Shown here piece by piece: positions 1-10,900 of a stretch of DNA of 64,000 nt. This stretch comes from Metridium senile. Taxonomy: Eukaryota > Cnidaria > Anthozoa > Actiniaria > Metridiidae. The stretch is from assembly GCA_949775045.1 (NCBI GenBank), contig OX459108.1, positions 1,777,131 through 1,841,130 on the forward strand. Direction: 5' to 3'. The notes below the pieces were generated by a model, which was not told the DNA's origin, did no database searches, and worked only from the letters and a program-made list of their open reading frames with translations. The position numbers and the translations under genes were made by a program. Position 1 is the stretch's first letter. Each line of letters begins with the position of its first letter.

Positions 1-691
1 CACCATCCTCGTCCACTAAGTTATTTTCAGTTGGAAATTCTGTTTCTTCTAGATCCTCAAGGTCTTGGTGTTTGTCTTGTTCATCTCGATCTAATGTTTC
101 TTCAGGACATTTATTTTCATCATCACAGTTATTATCATCAACATCATGATCAATATCATCATCAGTAGCATCAGCATTATCACCATCATTGCCATCATCA
201 TTGCTGTTGTCAATCAAGTTATTTTCAGTTGGATATTCCTCTAAAACTCTCAACATTTCAGAAATTTCATCCAAGTCTAATTGTTCTTTCTCTTGTTCGT
301 CTCCATCTTTTAAAACATTTTGTGGATCATCACTAGCATCATCATTATCACCATCCTCATTGCTGTTGTCCACATAGTTAATTTGAGGTGGAATTGCTGT
401 TTCCTCTACAACTCTCGATATTTCTGAGTTTCCATCCAGGCCTTGGTGTTTGTCTTGTTCTTCCAAGGCATTCTCTAGACCCAGTTCACTATCCAAGATA
501 TCTTCACTTGAAACACTTGGTTGTGGTTGAGGTAATGTAACTTCTGAAATGTTGGAAGCATGACTTGGATCTCTATTGATATACATGGACATACATCCAT
601 TGTTACAGCCATAGTCATCTGTTTGTGTTGCAATTGTTGCAAACTCTTTATAAATAACAGGATAGCCCTGCATTATCCTTCCTTCTACTCC
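1..691 (-). CDS. Gene A, exon 3 (5' part): N-terminal and acidic region of WW/C2H2 zinc-finger protein, cut by window edge
   Basis: This is the start of the large last exon of the leftmost gene copy. A 3' splice site (tttgataattgcag) precedes position 691 on the minus strand, and the reading frame [17 protein letters not shown] stays open to base 1; I translated the whole segment and found no stop. It encodes the conserved N-terminal block ([17 protein letters not shown], then [16 protein letters not shown]) followed by repeated acidic Asp/Asn/Glu-rich segments containing [13 protein letters not shown]. The zinc fingers expected downstream lie outside the window. It is closest to gene D in its acidic repeats. 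The role as a nuclear DNA-binding regulator is inferred from the intact copies. Its exon 2 is at 2099-2201. Confidence 0.85.
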
Positions 692-744
692 CTGCAATTA
701 TCAAATAAAACTGAAATCAGCATTGTGTATGGATACAGTAAACC

Positions 745-1165
745 CGGCCATACCAATTGATAATTTTGAGAATCGATAAAAGTCAATAAAATTGATGAAA
801 ATCGATAACCTAGTTTGGTGTGACTATTGATTATATCGATTTGATCTGGATATTATGATCGATTTTATCGATCTTATCGATAATGTAAATTGTCATGAAT
901 TTCATGTGCAAATATGATACTTATCATTTGTTTATTTTTAAATCACAAGTAGAATTATAATAAATCAACTGCAGTATTTCAAATAACAATTGAAAAGACG
1001 TTTGTCTGTTACGATTTAGGTGATAACGTCCCGGCTCAAACATTGTGTTCGATAAAATCAATACAATCGATGTAATCAATATAATCACATGACTTTTGTT
1101 GTGATTATCAATTTTCATTGATTTCCGATACAATCAATATTAATCAACTCAGGATAATCAATTTT
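745..1165. repeat. ATCGAT-rich AT-rich repeat in the intron of gene A
   Basis: The segment is dense in ATCGAT, ATTGAT and ATCAAT words in both orientations and can fold back on itself. The same segment recurs in the same intron of genes B (6500-6930), C (12320-12755) and D (18870-19290). Related foldback elements with clear ends sit in the introns of F, G and H. No coding potential is seen. Confidence 0.6.
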
Positions 1166-1180
1166 TGAGGCTACTGTCCT

Positions 1181-1190
1181 CCATATATGG
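1181..1190. promoter_or_regulatory. Perfect CArG-box sequence inside a palindrome
   Basis: The palindrome CCTCCATATATGGAGG contains CCATATATGG, an exact CC(A/T)6GG match to the SRF/MADS-box consensus. It is preserved in the introns of genes B (6937-6946), C (12763-12772) and D (19305-19314). Conservation may only reflect recent duplication, so binding is speculative. Confidence 0.3.
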
Positions 1191-1224
1191 AGGCGTAGCC
1201 TTATTGCTGTCGTGTATGTAAGAT

Positions 1225-1422
<198 letters not shown>

Positions 1423-1644
1423 ACCATAACACCACAGGATATATATAGTCAAATTGGTGCGAATAGCCCCCGAAACAACATTCACTATAAACGTAAATAA
1501 AAGATGCACATAAATATTGTACAATATTACCTCAATACCAATATTGCTCTGCTCTACAAAAAATAAGCTTCGTCAACTGGCAGTTTTATTATTGTTCTGC
1601 AAATTTGGACGCGCGACTGCACAAATACATATTGTTCTATATAT

Positions 1645-1777
1645 AAGGGGCTGTTTATATGAAAGCGAGTTGTCCCTGATAGCCGGGATAACTCTTGTTT
1701 TGTAGCTCCTGGGAACTCAAAACAAAAGAGTTCTCCCGGCTAGCAGGAACAACTCGCCTTCATTTAAACAGCTCCTT
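1645..1777. mobile_element. Foldback MITE (AAGGGGCTGTTTA type), specific to gene A intron
   Basis: The inverted arms begin AAGGGGCTGTTTATATGAAA and end in the complement TTCATTTAAACAGCTCCTT. Matching internal arms run around CGAGTTGTCCC and GGAACAACTCG. The paralogous stretch in gene D (about 19735-19760) lacks it and reads straight through, so it inserted after, or was lost since, the A/D duplication. Confidence 0.7.
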
Positions 1778-2098
1778 AGACTTCCTGCCGATTCATTTCT
1801 ATATCTCGTCTTCAGATCGAACATTATTTTTGCACATTGATTGTTCAGTTTATATATCTGTTTCAAGCAGTAGCCTCATGCAGTCTTAGACTGCCTATTT
1901 TTATCGATTGGTATGGCCTGGAGTAAAATATTCTTTAATAATTAGTGAATCAATCATTATTGCAAGGCCCAAGATGCAATTTACTAGCTACATTCCCCAG
2001 CTACTGCATTTTATCAATCTTCATTTTATCATTCTGCGATTATTCTCCATTTTAACATTCTGCATAAACGACTGCTGCAAATTATCAAGTGAACTTAC

Positions 2099-2201
2099 AT
2101 TTTCCAATCCAGCAGGCCACTTGTGTTGTCCCGTTACTTTGTTGTAAACAAACAGAATCTCTCCTGACTTACAATTATATCCAGTCCAGTCTGTTTCCAT
2201 C
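2099..2201 (-). CDS. Gene A, exon 2: start codon and WW-like module
   Basis: The exon is flanked by a tttcacag acceptor and a GTAAGT donor. It begins G-ATG and encodes METDWTGYNCKSGEIL through KWPAGLEN (34 residues), ending in phase 0 to match exon 3. W5 and W28, the FVYN strand and T23 fit a WW-like fold. In the frame of the ATG, the preceding exon ends with a TAA just before the junction, which supports this ATG as the start. Here the variant is VTGQHKWPAG rather than VTGEHKWPGG. Confidence 0.75.
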
Positions 2202-2330
2202 CTGTGAAAGATGAAGATCAAGAATGGAATGGTTTAACTGACACGTGGTTTTCAACACAACTTTGGATCCTCGCTGACGTGTTTTAGTGTCTTCACACAA
2301 CGCTTTCTTCACCACGAACAACAAACTTAC

Positions 2331-2400
2331 CTTTAAAACTGGAAATATCTGTTTGAAATAGGTAATCGACGATATACTGGACGAAGAATAATATACTGAA
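2331..2400 (-). other. Gene A, exon 1 (non-coding), 3' boundary only
   Basis: The sequence TTTAAAG followed by GTAAGT marks a donor at 2330. The exon's upstream limit cannot be fixed. Joined to exon 2, the frame of the start codon contains an in-frame TAA just upstream, so this exon is taken as 5' UTR. The same segment is preserved in all nine copies. Confidence 0.5.
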
Positions 2401-2534
2401 GCAAGAAATACTATAACTTGAACACGCTAAACGATAAACCAAACAAGCAGTTACTGGCGGTACGGGATGATTACTGTTGGGGACTGGGACGAGCCTCGTT
2501 TTGAACATTCTGCCAACACAGGGAGCCCATGTTT

Positions 2535-2670
2535 GCAGCAATAACATAATAACAACAATATGGCAATAACAACAACAACAACAATAGCACCAATAACAAC
2601 AATAGCAATAACAACAATAACAAAAATAGCAACAAATTATATAGCAATAACAACAACAATAGCTCTAAAA
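2535..2670. repeat. CAA/CAATAG microsatellite upstream of gene A
   Basis: This is an imperfect AACAACAATAGCAAT-type repeat, about 200 bp upstream of the gene A exon 1 donor. Its length differs strongly between copies. Confidence 0.9.
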
Positions 2671-2824
2671 CTCTATAATGCTATAGTTTTTGATTGTAAG
2701 AAAACAACAATTATTTATTTTAATCAATTTTTGAAAATAGACTCATTGACTATGAATATACAATATCTTAATTGCTTAACTTATAGAAGAATTTGATATT
2801 TAAGGAATATAATTGGTGCACATG

Positions 2825-3135
2825 TCTCCTGGAGGGAGTCCCTTCAAAAATGGATAGGTGTGCTCAAAGGACCTTTTAGGGTTGGCAATAAGACCCTTGC
2901 ATACCTTTTAGGGTCTCAAGCTGGCACTGTACCTTTTAGGGTCAGTCAAAATTATACATATTGAAACAGTGTCGTATAAAAATAAATGTGGTTGTACCTT
3001 TTAGGGTCTGAGATCTGTATCTGAGTAAATTTATGTGTACCTTTTAGGGTCATTTTCAAAACCGTCCGTCAAGCACCCCTATCCATTTTTTAAGTGAGAT
3101 TCCCCAGCTCCCCCTTCCCTCCCTCCCCTGGGATG
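2825..3135. mobile_element. Foldback element with internal CCTTTTAGGG motifs
   Basis: The inverted ends are AAAAATGGATAGG plus GTGCTC on the left and GAGCACCCCTATCCATTTTT on the right, with C/G-rich flanks. Five CCTTTTAGGG words lie between them. Copies in the duplicated units are at 9143-9450 and 15232-15535. Confidence 0.65.
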
Positions 3136-3136
3136 T

Positions 3137-3450
3137 GTCTGTTCTGTGATATAAACATGCTGGGAGCTATAGAGCAAGACAGAAGTCGTAAAACACAAGG
3201 TGTTGTAAACTTGTTATTATCTTTGTAATAGAACTATGTGAATAAGGCATATTATTATCATTATGTAGTGTTTGTTTGACTGTTCTAGTGCTCTACAGCT
3301 CCCAGAGTGTTTATATCACAGATACATGGGGATGTTTTATATATTGACTTTATAAAATGTTTTTGAACTTTTCTAGTGCTCTACATCTCCCAGAGTGTTT
3401 ATATCACAGATACATGGGGATGGTTTATCATTGCCTTTAAAAAATGTTTT
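3137..3450. repeat. Inverted repeat with a duplicated arm
   Basis: The left arm TGATATAAACATGCTGGGAG pairs with AGCTCCCAGAGTGTTTATATC. The right arm is repeated in tandem (about 100 bp apart, both ending in a shared GATACATGGGGATG). The unit-3 equivalent near 15680-15770 has only one right arm, so the tandem copy differs between duplicates. Confidence 0.6.
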
Positions 3451-3796
3451 TGAACTTTTCCACGATAATTAGCTAAGCATGTCTTTGTCGTCAGATATAA
3501 ACATGATAAAGAAATTGATTATTTAATATTATTAGCCAGCCAATCAGAGTGTTCGTAGTATCTGAAATATTTTATAACATCAGATAGATCAAGGTATTAG
3601 AAACCTGTAGTATAGGTTTACAATGAATATTTCTAGCTAGACTTCAGCTTTGTTAAAATATATTTTATTCAAGTAGATCAAAGGATTTACATTGACAAAC
3701 AAGAACTACAACAAACCAGTAATCCAGCATCAGTCAAAATGTACGTTTTGGTTGGCCCCCTAATACAGTACCCCTATTACTTGGTTAGGTTAGGGC

Positions 3797-4014
3797 AATA
3801 GTCCCCTTCATAGTTCCCTGCGTCATACTGAAAGGTAGCCTAGCCTTTGCATCGAAGAGAGGCAAATGTTAAGCATGCAATAACAGAGACATGCGAATAA
3901 TTGGACTACAAGGCGTTCAAAGGTCTATTATTGCAAGCTCAATGTTTGTGTCTCTTCAATGCAAAGGCCCAGCTACCTTTCAAGATTGTGCAAGGAGCTG
4001 TGAAGGGGAATATT
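3797..4014. mobile_element. About 215-bp foldback MITE (AATAGTCCCCTTCA ends)
   Basis: The left end AATAGTCCCCTTCATAGTTC and the right end GTGAAGGGGAATATT are inverted, with paired inner arms around TGCATCGAAG and CTTCAATGCA. Copies in the units are at 10115-10332 and 16111-16325. An independent copy with higher arm identity is at 60281-60500. An open frame across it is not a gene. Confidence 0.75.
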
Positions 4015-4244
4015 GGTTGGAAAGACTCTATTTTTTAAAACCAATTCTAAACGATGTTTCAATTTGGTGCTGGATTGCCAAAACAAAACATAATGCTGAT
4101 GATCAAATTGATGATAATGATTACAATGATAGTACTGATAATGATGGTGAACTTTCAACTTTCTACATTTTTTGGTATCTTTTAGGGTATTGAAAAATTA
4201 TAATTTGATCACTATTGGTGCTTTTGTTTATTTCTATTTTATTC

Positions 4245-4350
4245 AGGTATCTCTTATAGGGACTTAAAATCATCATTCTGAAATGATGTGTATTATTAAT
4301 TTATATACATCAATTTGGAATGATGGTTTTTAGACTCTAAGAGATATACC
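4245..4350. repeat. Small foldback downstream of gene B
   Basis: The arms GTATCTCTTATAGGGACT and AGACTCTAAGAGATATAC are inverted, with inner arms ATCATCATTCTGAAATGATG and the matching complement. The copy between genes B and C has the same layout. Minus-strand AATAAA words occur at about 4227-4243, roughly 330 bp past the gene B stop, and could serve as polyadenylation signals. Confidence 0.45.
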
Positions 4351-4572
4351 TCTAAAAGAGACGTTGATTGAAACCTTTTTTCTGTGTAAACTCTTCCATT
4401 GAATAAACAATTCAAAGTGTTTCTACCATCTTTGTATCTCATGTTTGTAAAAATATCCACACACAACTACAACATTTCAAGGTTTCCATCCATTGTTTGG
4501 CATGTTCAAAGATGTTCAGTCAACTGAAGCTTTTTTTCAAACTTTGTATTGCAATAACATTCTATGGTTTTA

Positions 4573-6447
4573 CTAATGTCTTTTAAGATGATTTGTCAAA
4601 CTAATCTTACGTGTAAACATTTTCTTGCAAACAGAACATTCAAAGGGCTTCTCTCCAGTATGTGTTTTAAGATGTATATTTAAATTGCTCTTATGTTTAA
4701 ACTTCTTCTTGCAAACAGAACATCCAAAGGGTCTCTCTCCAGTATGTGTTTTAAGATGAATATCTAAAATATACTTTCGTGCAAACGTCTTCTTGCAAAC
4801 CGAACATTCAGAGGGTCTCTCTAAAGTATGTGTTCTAAGATGTATATGTAAATTGCACTTCAGTGTAAACTTCTTCTTGCAAACTGAACATTCAAAGGGT
4901 TTCTCTCCAGTATGTGTTCTAAGATGTTTATTCAAACTACACTTGTGTGTAAACTTCTTCTTGCAAACAGAACATTCAAAGGGTCTCTCTCCAGTATGTG
5001 TTCTAAGATGTACATTCAATTGATCCTTCTGTGCAAAGTTCTTCTTGCAAACAGAACATTCAAAGGGTTTCTCTCCAGTATGTGTTCTAAGATGTTTATT
5101 CAAACTACACTTGTGTGTAAACTTCTTCTTGCAAACAGAACATTCAAAGGGTCTCTCTCCAGTATGTGTTCTAAGATGTACATTTAAATGAGACTTATTT
5201 CTAAAATTCTTTTTGCAATAAGAACATTCAAAGGGTTTCTCTCCAGTATGTGTTCTAAGATGTTTATTCAAACTACACTTGTGTGTAAACTTCTTCTTGC
5301 AAACAGAACATTCAAAGGGTCTTTCTCCAGTATGTGTTCTAAGATGTACATTGAATTGATCCTTCTGTGCAAACTTCTTCTTGCAAACAGAACATTCAAA
5401 GGGTCTCTCTCCAGTATGTGTTTTAAGATGTACAATTAAATTAGACTTATCTGTAAACTTTTTCTTGCAATAACAACATTCAAAAGGTTTCTCTCCAGTA
5501 TGTATTCTAAGATGTATATTCAAACTCCTCTTATGTGTAAACTTCTTCTTGCAAACAGAACATTCAAAGGGTCTCTCTCCAGTATGTGTTCTAAGATGTT
5601 TATTTAAATTGCACTTCATTGTAAACTTCTTTTCGCAAACAGAACATTCAAAGGGTCTCTCTCCAGTATGTGTTCTAAGATGTTTATTTAAATTGCACTT
5701 CTGTGTAAACTTCTTCTTGCAAACAGAACATTCAAAGGGCCTCTCTCCAGTATGTCTTCTAAGATGTATATTTAACTGAGAGATAAATCTAAACTTCATC
5801 TTGCAAACAGAACACTGATACTGTTTTTTATCAGTGTGCTTCCCATTCCTTTCAGGACGATTACTTTCATCATCACAGTTATTATCATCAACATCATGAT
5901 CAATATCATCATCAGTAGCATCATCATTATCACCATCACTGTCATCATCATTGCTGTTGTCAATCAAGTTATTTTCAGTTGGCAATTCCTCTAAAACTCT
6001 CAACATTTCAGATATTTCATCCAAGTCTTGGTCTTTCTCTTGTTCGTCTCCAACTTCTAAAACATTTTCTGGATCATCACTAGCTACATTATTATCATCA
6101 TCGTCATTGCTGTTGTCCATAAAGTTATTTTCAGGTGGAACTGCTGTTTCCTCTACAACTCTCAATATTTCTGAGTTTCCATCCAGGCCTTGGTGTTTGT
6201 CTTGTTCATCTCCATCTTCCAAGGGAATCTCTGGGCCCAGTTCACTATCCAAGCTATTTTCACTTGAAACACTTGGTTGTGGTTGAGGTAATGTAACTTC
6301 TGAAATGTTGGAAGCATGACTTGGATTTATATTGATATACATGGACATACATCCATTGTTGCAGCCATAGTCATCTGTTTGTGTCGCAATTGTTGTAAAC
6401 TCTTTATAAATAACAGGATAGCCCTGCATTATCCTTCCTTCTACTCC
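4573..6447 (-). CDS. Gene B, exon 3: acidic region plus 15 C2H2 zinc fingers (intact copy)
   Basis: This exon carries nearly all of the protein. Its acceptor is attgcag before GGAGTAGAAGG and the frame continues from exon 2 (8195-8297), giving about 658 residues in total. After the [11 protein letters not shown] block and an Asp/Asn-rich acidic stretch of about 150 residues come 15 tandem C2H2 fingers of the form [11 protein letters not shown]7-L-x2-HLRTH joined by TGE(R/K)P linkers, ending at NHLKRH and a stop. Helix residues repeat between fingers: THKCSLNK occurs four times and AQKDQ(L/F)NV twice. Regular fingers with TGEKP linkers are known to bind DNA, so a nuclear sequence-specific DNA-binding protein is likely. 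The target is unknown. One linker is TLERP instead of TGERP. Confidence 0.93.
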   Translation of the reverse strand, partial: GVEGRIMQGYPVIYKEFTTIATQTDDYGCNNGCMSMYININPSHASNISEVTLPQPQPSVSSENSLDSELGPEIPLEDGDEQDKHQGLDGNSEILRVVEETAVPPENNFMDNSNDDDDNNVASDDPENVLEVGDEQEKDQDLDEISEMLRVLEELPTENNLIDNSNDDDSDGDNDDATDDDIDHDVDDNNCDDESNRPERNGKHTDKKQYQCSVCKMKFRFISQLNIHLRRHTGERPFECSVCKKKFTQKCNLNKHLRTHTGERPFECSVCEKKFTMKCNLNKHLRTHTGERPFECSVCKKKFTHKRSLNIHLRIHTGEKPFECCYCKKKFTDKSNLIVHLKTHTGERPFECSVCKKKFAQKDQFNVHLRTHTGERPFECSVCKKKFTHKCSLNKHLRTHTGEKPFECSYCKKNFRNKSHLNVHLRTHTGERPFECSVCKKKFTHKCSLNKHLRTHTGEKPFECSVCKKNFAQKDQLNVHLRTHTGERPFECSVCKKKFTHKCSLNKHLRTHTGEKPFECSVCKKKFTLKCNLHIHLRTHTLERPSECSVCKKTFARKYILDIHLKTHTGERPFGCSVCKKKFKHKSNLNIHLKTHTGEKPFECSVCKKMFTRKISLTNHLKRH

Positions 6448-6499
6448 CTGCAATTATCGAATAAAACTGAAATCAGCATTATGTATGGATACAGTAAAC

Positions 6500-6980
6500 T
6501 CGGCCATACCAATCGATAATTTTGAGAATCGATAAAAGTCGATAAAATTGATGAAAATCGATAACCTAGTTTGGTGTGACTAGTGATTATATCGATTTGA
6601 TCTGGATATTATGATCGATTTCATCGATTTTATCGATAATGTAAATTGTCATGAATTTCATGTGCAAACATGATACTTATCATTTGTTTATTTTTAAATC
6701 ACAAGTAGAATTATAATAAATCAACTGCAGTATTTCAAATAACAATTGAAAAGACGTTTGTCTGTTACGATTTAGGTGATAACGTCCCGGCTCAAACATT
6801 GTGTTCGATAAAATCAATACAATCGATGTTATCAATATAATCACATGACTTTTGTTGTGATTATCAATTTTCATCGATTTCCGATACAATCAATATTAAT
6901 CAACTAAGGATAATCGATTTTTGAGGCTACTGTCCTCCATATATGGAGGCGTAGCCTTATTGCTGTCGTGTATGTAAGAT

Positions 6981-7018
<38 letters not shown>
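6500..7018. repeat. Gene B intron: ATCGAT-rich segment and short (AAGC)n run
   Basis: This is the same ATCGAT-rich segment as at 745-1165, the CArG palindrome at 6937-6946, then only about 38 bp of AAGC repeat at 6981-7018. No exon is visible. Confidence 0.7.
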
Positions 7019-7149
7019 ACCATAACACCATAGGATATATATAGTCAAATTGGTGCGAACAGCCTCCGAAACAACAGTCACTATAAACGTAAATAAAAGA
7101 TGCACATAAATATTGTACAATATTACCGGGAATATTGCTCTGCTCTACA

Positions 7150-7894
7150 AAAAATAAACAACTTCGACAACTGGCAGTTTTATTATTGTTTTTTCATTAA
7201 AGTTTTTTCATAAAAAAGGATTTTAAAAACAAGTTTATGGATAAAGTATCAATGGAAATTACTTTTCTGTAAGTAGAAAATTTTAATAAATGTAACTATG
7301 CTGTCATAGAGTTGTTGTCGTTTTAATTTTATGGCTTTTTCAGTCTTTTTGACAAATTTTCACTTTCAATCAAATCAGCTCAAATCGGTAGTCTTTTCAA
7401 CAAAAACGTGCTCAAAATTACATTTTGGATGAACAATACCATTCTTTCAGGACTGATTTGAAAAGCTTGGAATGTTATACAAAGGTTAGACATATCGAGT
7501 ATTGTGTAATCTTCTATATGATCAGTTCTTATGCTTTTTTATGCAATTTGTTTGAAAGGGTGAAACATGAACCCAGCTAATCGGCCATGTTTGACGTTCT
7601 TGTACATTTTTAATTTCACTTAGCTCTCTGAAGACAAACAGTACACTGTATTTCTGTATAAAAAAAAAGATCATTTTCGTAAATTGTGAGATTTTCCGTA
7701 GCTTCAAGAGAAACCATTGAGTTCGATGCGTGACAAATTCGTCATTTTTCCTACATTTTATTTTTTGTACATTTATTTCTCGCTACGCTACGCTCGTGGT
7801 TCCACTTGAGTTTTGAACATTTTATGACGTCAAGAGTGTGTCAATAAGAGGACAGACAACTCAAAACCATGTGCAATTTGTTAAACATTTTAAC
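7150..7894. other. Gene B intron segment without genes, shared only with gene C
   Basis: About 740 bp of AT-rich sequence with no convincing frame or repeat. It is present almost unchanged in gene C (about 12970-13714) but absent from the corresponding introns of A and D, so B and C share a more recent ancestor with each other. Confidence 0.5.
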
Positions 7895-8143
7895 CCCGGG
7901 GGGGGGGGGGGATACTCCCTTTGTCCAAGTGGTAGGGGTGATCGGCAGAGATTTTGAAAATGACCCCTAAAAGGTACGCTCAGATACAAATAAAGCAGAG
8001 TAAAAACGACCCTTAAAACTGATTTTGGAGCCAAATCTCTAAATGGACCCTAAAAGGTACGCACTGGAAATATTTTAACCCTAAAAGGTACGCCGATCAA
8101 CCCTACCACTTGGATAAAGGGAGAACCCCCCCCCCCCCCCGGG
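7895..8143. mobile_element. Palindromic MITE with G-run/C-run ends and CCTTTTAGGG motifs (gene B intron)
   Basis: The element starts CCCGGGGG and ends CCCCCGGG, with inverted inner ends ACTCCCTTTGTCCAAGTGG and its complement. The interior repeats CCCTAAAAGGTACG. It is flanked by the 8-bp direct repeat ATTTTAAC. The orthologous copy in gene C is at 13715-13953. Confidence 0.8.
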
Positions 8144-8194
8144 ATTTTAACATTCTGCATAAACGTACTGCTGCAAATTGTAAAGTGAACTTAC

Positions 8195-8297
8195 ATTTTC
8201 CAATCCACCAGGCCACTTGTGTTCTCCTGTTACTTTGTTGTACACAAACAGAATCTCTCCTGACTTACAATTATATCCAGTCCAGTCTGTTTCCATC
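8195..8297 (-). CDS. Gene B, exon 2: start codon and WW-like module
   Basis: A 103-bp exon between a ctttcacag acceptor and a GTAAGT donor. It encodes 34 residues with W5, Y8, G13, F17, Y19, N20, T23, W28 and P29. N20 to W28 has the spacing of canonical WW domains, and F17 occupies the place of the ligand-contacting tyrosine. The W5-N20 gap is one residue longer than in YAP-type domains. WW domains bind proline-rich or phospho-Ser/Pro peptides; any partner here is unknown. Confidence 0.75.
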
Positions 8298-8423
8298 CTG
8301 TGAAAGATGAAGATCAACAACGGAATGTTTAACTCACGTGGTTTTAAAACACAACTTTGGATCCTCGCAGACGTGTTTAGTGTCTTCACACAACGCTTTC
8401 TTCACCACGAACAACAAACTTAC

Positions 8424-8623
8424 CTTTAAAACTGGAAATATCTGTTTGAAATAGGTAATCGACGATATACTGGACGAAGAATAATATACTGAAGCAAGAA
8501 ATACTATAACTTGAACACGCTAAACGCTAAACCAAACAAGCAGTTACTGGCGGTACGGGATGATTAATGTTGGGGACTGGGACGAGCCTCGTTTTGAACA
8601 CTCTGCCAACACAGGAAGCCCAT
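8424..8623 (-). other. Gene B, exon 1 and 5' leader with a small upstream frame
   Basis: The donor is AAAG then GTAAGT at 8423. If transcription begins near the CAA array, the leader would include a 19-codon frame (8564-8623, starting MGFLCWQSVQNEARPSP) and no other ATG before the main start. Variants of the same small frame exist in genes A and C. The transcription start is not visible from sequence. Confidence 0.4.
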
Positions 8624-8634
8624 GTTTGCAGTAA

Positions 8635-8990
8635 TGGCAACAACACAACAACAATAGCAATAACATAATAACAACAATATGGCAATAACAACAACAATAG
8701 CAACAATAACAACAATAGCAACAATAACAACAATAGCAATAACAACAACAATAGCAACAATAACAACAATAGCAATAACAACAACAATAGCAATAACAAC
8801 AATAGCAATAACAACAATAGCAATAACAACAACAATAGCAACAATAGCAATAACAACAACAATAGCAATAGCAACAATAGCAATAACAACAATAACAAAA
8901 ATAGCAACAAATTATATAGCAATATAACAATAGCAATAACAACAATAGCAATAACAACAAATTATAGCAATAACAACAACAATAGCTCTA
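8635..8990. repeat. CAA/CAATAG microsatellite upstream of gene B
   Basis: About 350 bp of AACAACAATAGCAAT-type repeat. It produces long poly-Leu and Ala-Ile-Thr frames that are artefacts. Confidence 0.95.
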
Positions 8991-9142
8991 AAACTCTATA
9001 ATGCTATAGTTTTTGATTGTAAGAAAACAACAATTATTTATTTTAATTAATTTTTAAAAATAGACTTATTACATTGACTATGAATATACAATATCTTATA
9101 GAAGAATTTGATATTTAAGGAATATAATAATTGGTGCACGTG

Positions 9143-9450
9143 TCTCCTGGAGGGAGTCCCTTCAAAAATGGATAGGGGTGCTCAACGGACCTTTTAGGGT
9201 TGGCAATAAGACCCTTGCATACCTTTTAGGGTCTCGAGCTGGCACTGTACCTTTTAGGGTCAGTCAAAACTATACATATTGAAACAGTGTCATATAAAAA
9301 TAAATGTGGTTGTACCTTTTAGGGTCTGAGATCTGTATCTGAGTAAATTTATGTGTACCTTTTAGGGTCATTTTCAAAACCGTCCGTCAAGCACCCCTAT
9401 CCATTTTTTAAGTGAGATTCCCCAGCTCCCCCTTCCCTCCCTCCCCTGGG
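9143..9450. mobile_element. CCTTTTAGGG foldback element, second unit
   Basis: Duplicate of the element at 2825-3135, carried by the segmental duplication. Confidence 0.6.
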
Positions 9451-10114
9451 ATGTGTCTGTTCTGTGATATAAACATGCTGGGAGCTATAGAGCAAGACAG
9501 AAGTCGTAAAACACAAGGTGTTGTAAACTTGTTATTATCTTTGTAATAGAACTATGTGAATAAGGCATATTATTATCATTATGTAGTGTTTGTTTGACTG
9601 TTCTAGTGCTCTACAGCTCCCAGAGTGTTTATATCACAGATACATGGGGATGTTTTATATATTGACTTTATAAAATGTTTTTGAACTTTTCTAGTGCTCT
9701 ACATCTCCCAGAGTGTTTATATCACAGATACATGGGGATGGTTTATCATTGCCTTTAAAAAATGTTTTTGAACTTTTCCACGATAATTAGCTAAGCATGT
9801 CTTTGTCGTCAGATATAAACATGATAAAGAAATTGATTATTTAATATTATTAGCCAGCCAATCAGAGTGTTCGTAGTATCTGAAATATTTTATAACATCA
9901 GATAGATCAAGGTATTAGAAACATGTAGTATAGGTTTACAATGAATATTTCTAGCTAGACTTCAGCTTTGTTAAAATATATTTTATTCAAGTAGATCAAA
10001 GGATTTACATTGACAAACAAGAACTACAACAAACCAGTAATCCAGCACCAGTCAAAATGTACGTTTTGGTTGGCCCCCTAATACAGTACCCCTATTACTT
10101 GGTTAGGTTAGGGC

Positions 10115-10332
10115 AATAGTCCCCTTCATAGTTCCCTGCGTCATACTGAAAGGTAGCCTAGCCTTTGCATCGAAGAGAGGCAAATGTTAAGCATGCAATA
10201 ACAGAGACATGCGAATAATTGGACTACAAGGCGTTCAAAGGTCTATTATTGCAAGCTCAATGTTTGTGTCTCTTCAATGCAAAGGCCCAGCTACCTTTCA
10301 AGATTGTGCAAGGAGCTGTGAAGGGGAATATT
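10115..10332. mobile_element. AATAGTCCCCTTCA MITE, second unit
   Basis: Duplicate of the element at 3797-4014, carried by the segmental duplication with a few substitutions. Confidence 0.7.
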
Positions 10333-10900
10333 GCTTGGAAAGACTCTATTTTTTAAAACCAATTCTAAACGATGTTTCAATTTGGTGCTGGATTGCCCCA
10401 ACAAAACATAATGCTGATGATCAAATTGATGATAATGATTACAATGATAGTACTGATAATGATGGTGAACTTTCAACTTTCTACATTTTTTGGTATCTTT
10501 TAGGGTATTGAAAAATTATAATTTGATCACTATTGGTGCTTTTGTTTATTTCTATTTTATTGAGGTATCTCTTATAGGGACTTAAAATCATCATTCTGAA
10601 ATTAAATGATGTGTATTTATTTATTAATTTATATACATCAATTTGGAATGATGGTTTTTAGACCCTAAGAGATATACCTCTAAAAGAGACGTTGATTGAA
10701 ACCTTTTTTCTGTGTAAACTCTTCCATTGAATAAACAATTCAAAGTGTTTCTACCATCTTTGTATCTCATGTTTGTAAAAATATCCACACACAACTACAA
10801 CATTTCAAGGTTTCCATCCATTGTTTGGCATGTTCAAAGATGTTCAGTCAACTGAAGCTTTTTTTCAAACTTTGTATTGCAATAACATTCTATGGTTTTA

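Noticed and set aside
2293..2547. Exon 1 of gene A as a coding exon (84-residue open frame)
   Set aside because: The frame is open only in copy A. In B a TAG interrupts it, and its phase at the donor does not match the ATG frame of exon 2, which has a TAA just upstream.
3973..4158. His-rich minus-strand frame
   Set aside because: It lies over the same MITE and an AT-rich spacer, mirrored by the plus-strand frame.
3891..4193. 100-residue plus-strand frame, repeated at 10209-10511
   Set aside because: It covers the inverted arms of the AATAGTCCCCTTCA MITE, has no known domain, and is lost in the third unit.
4793..5779. Plus-strand frames with CVLRC and [13 protein letters not shown] repeats opposite the finger exons
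   Set aside because: They are antisense shadows of the zinc-finger arrays and repeat with the same 84-bp period.
8527..8960. Poly-Leu, Cys/Tyr-rich and Ala-Ile-Thr frames over CAA arrays (also 14761-15140, 20384-20968, 30266-30685, 34526-36431, 47889-48843)
   Set aside because: These are low-complexity translations of the microsatellite in every frame, with no conserved flanking protein.
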